Assembly: GCF_020216685.1 (NCBI RefSeq)
Contig: NZ_JAIWNS010000137.1
Coordinates: 1 to 13,894 of the forward strand
Direction of reading: 5' to 3'
Source: Methanospirillum hungatei
Lineage (GTDB): Archaea; Halobacteriota; Methanomicrobia; Methanomicrobiales; Methanospirillaceae
Length of the DNA: 13,894 bases
Shown here: positions 13,863 through 13,894 of the stretch, piece by piece
Numbering within the stretch: the stretch's first letter is position 1
How the letters are laid out: each line of letters opens with the position of its first letter
Translations under genes and position numbers: made by a program
Notes under the pieces: generated by a model
Database searches by the model: none
Seen by the model: the letters and a program-made list of their open reading frames with translations, nothing else
What the model was told of the DNA's origin: nothing

Positions 13863-13894
13863 AGCCTGACGAATGAAAAACTGATAACGTTCAG

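Larger units (their letters stand above)
12589..13894 (+). mobile_element. IS110-family insertion sequence, ends not defined
   Basis: A DEDD-type IS110 transposase (split by a frameshift) is preceded by a structured non-coding leader of about 150 bases, the layout of the IS110 group, where the bridge RNA lies upstream of the recombinase. IS110 elements lack long terminal inverted repeats and make little or no target duplication, so the ends cannot be fixed here. The left limit given is the palindrome; the right limit is the window edge and the true end may lie earlier or beyond. Confidence 0.6.

Overview
The window looks like chromosomal DNA of a methanogenic archaeon of the Methanomicrobiales, most likely a Methanospirillum relative. 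This is an inference from gene content: an archaeal-type PEP carboxylase, an archaeal AAA ATPase with a DUF234-type nuclease-like tail, TATA-box promoters, purine-rich Shine-Dalgarno sites, a UPF0175/DUF3368 pair and an IS110-family element. No marker gene settles the species.

Layout. 1-665: mostly non-coding, with one very small gene (292-420) for a 42-residue His/Cys-rich, probably metal-binding protein behind a strong ribosome binding site. 666-1531: a UPF0175 antitoxin-like gene followed by a DUF3368 PIN-fold gene. 1667-5470: a tight, overlapping three-gene chaperone operon. 5704-7415: an ABC-2 exporter (ATPase plus permease, ATGA overlap). 7522-8931: an archaeal AAA ATPase. 8932-9343: AT-rich, no convincing gene. 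9344-12299, minus strand: a membrane-anchored SpoIIE/PP2C-type phosphatase, then archaeal PEP carboxylase with a terminator overlapping its stop codon. 12589-13894: an IS110-family element with a structured leader and a transposase gene that is frameshifted and lacks its first catalytic Asp.

The main find is the 1667-5470 operon. It follows the GrpE-DnaK-DnaJ plan, but every member is remodelled. The GrpE homologue carries a long C-terminal coiled coil. The Hsp70 keeps its ATPase and beta-sandwich substrate domains but has lost the helical lid, and a ubiquitin-like domain stands in its place. The third protein has two J-domain-like modules, both shortened and both without the HPD tripeptide that J proteins use to trigger Hsp70 ATP hydrolysis. 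Coupled genes and matched oddities suggest a dedicated second Hsp70 machine, perhaps linked to proteolysis or to a specific client. The function is inference; the domain layout is read directly from the translations.

Other items worth attention are the His-rich miniprotein, a long-range inverted repeat upstream of the IS110 transposase that could frame a bridge-type RNA, and mutually exclusive hairpins downstream of the chaperone operon.
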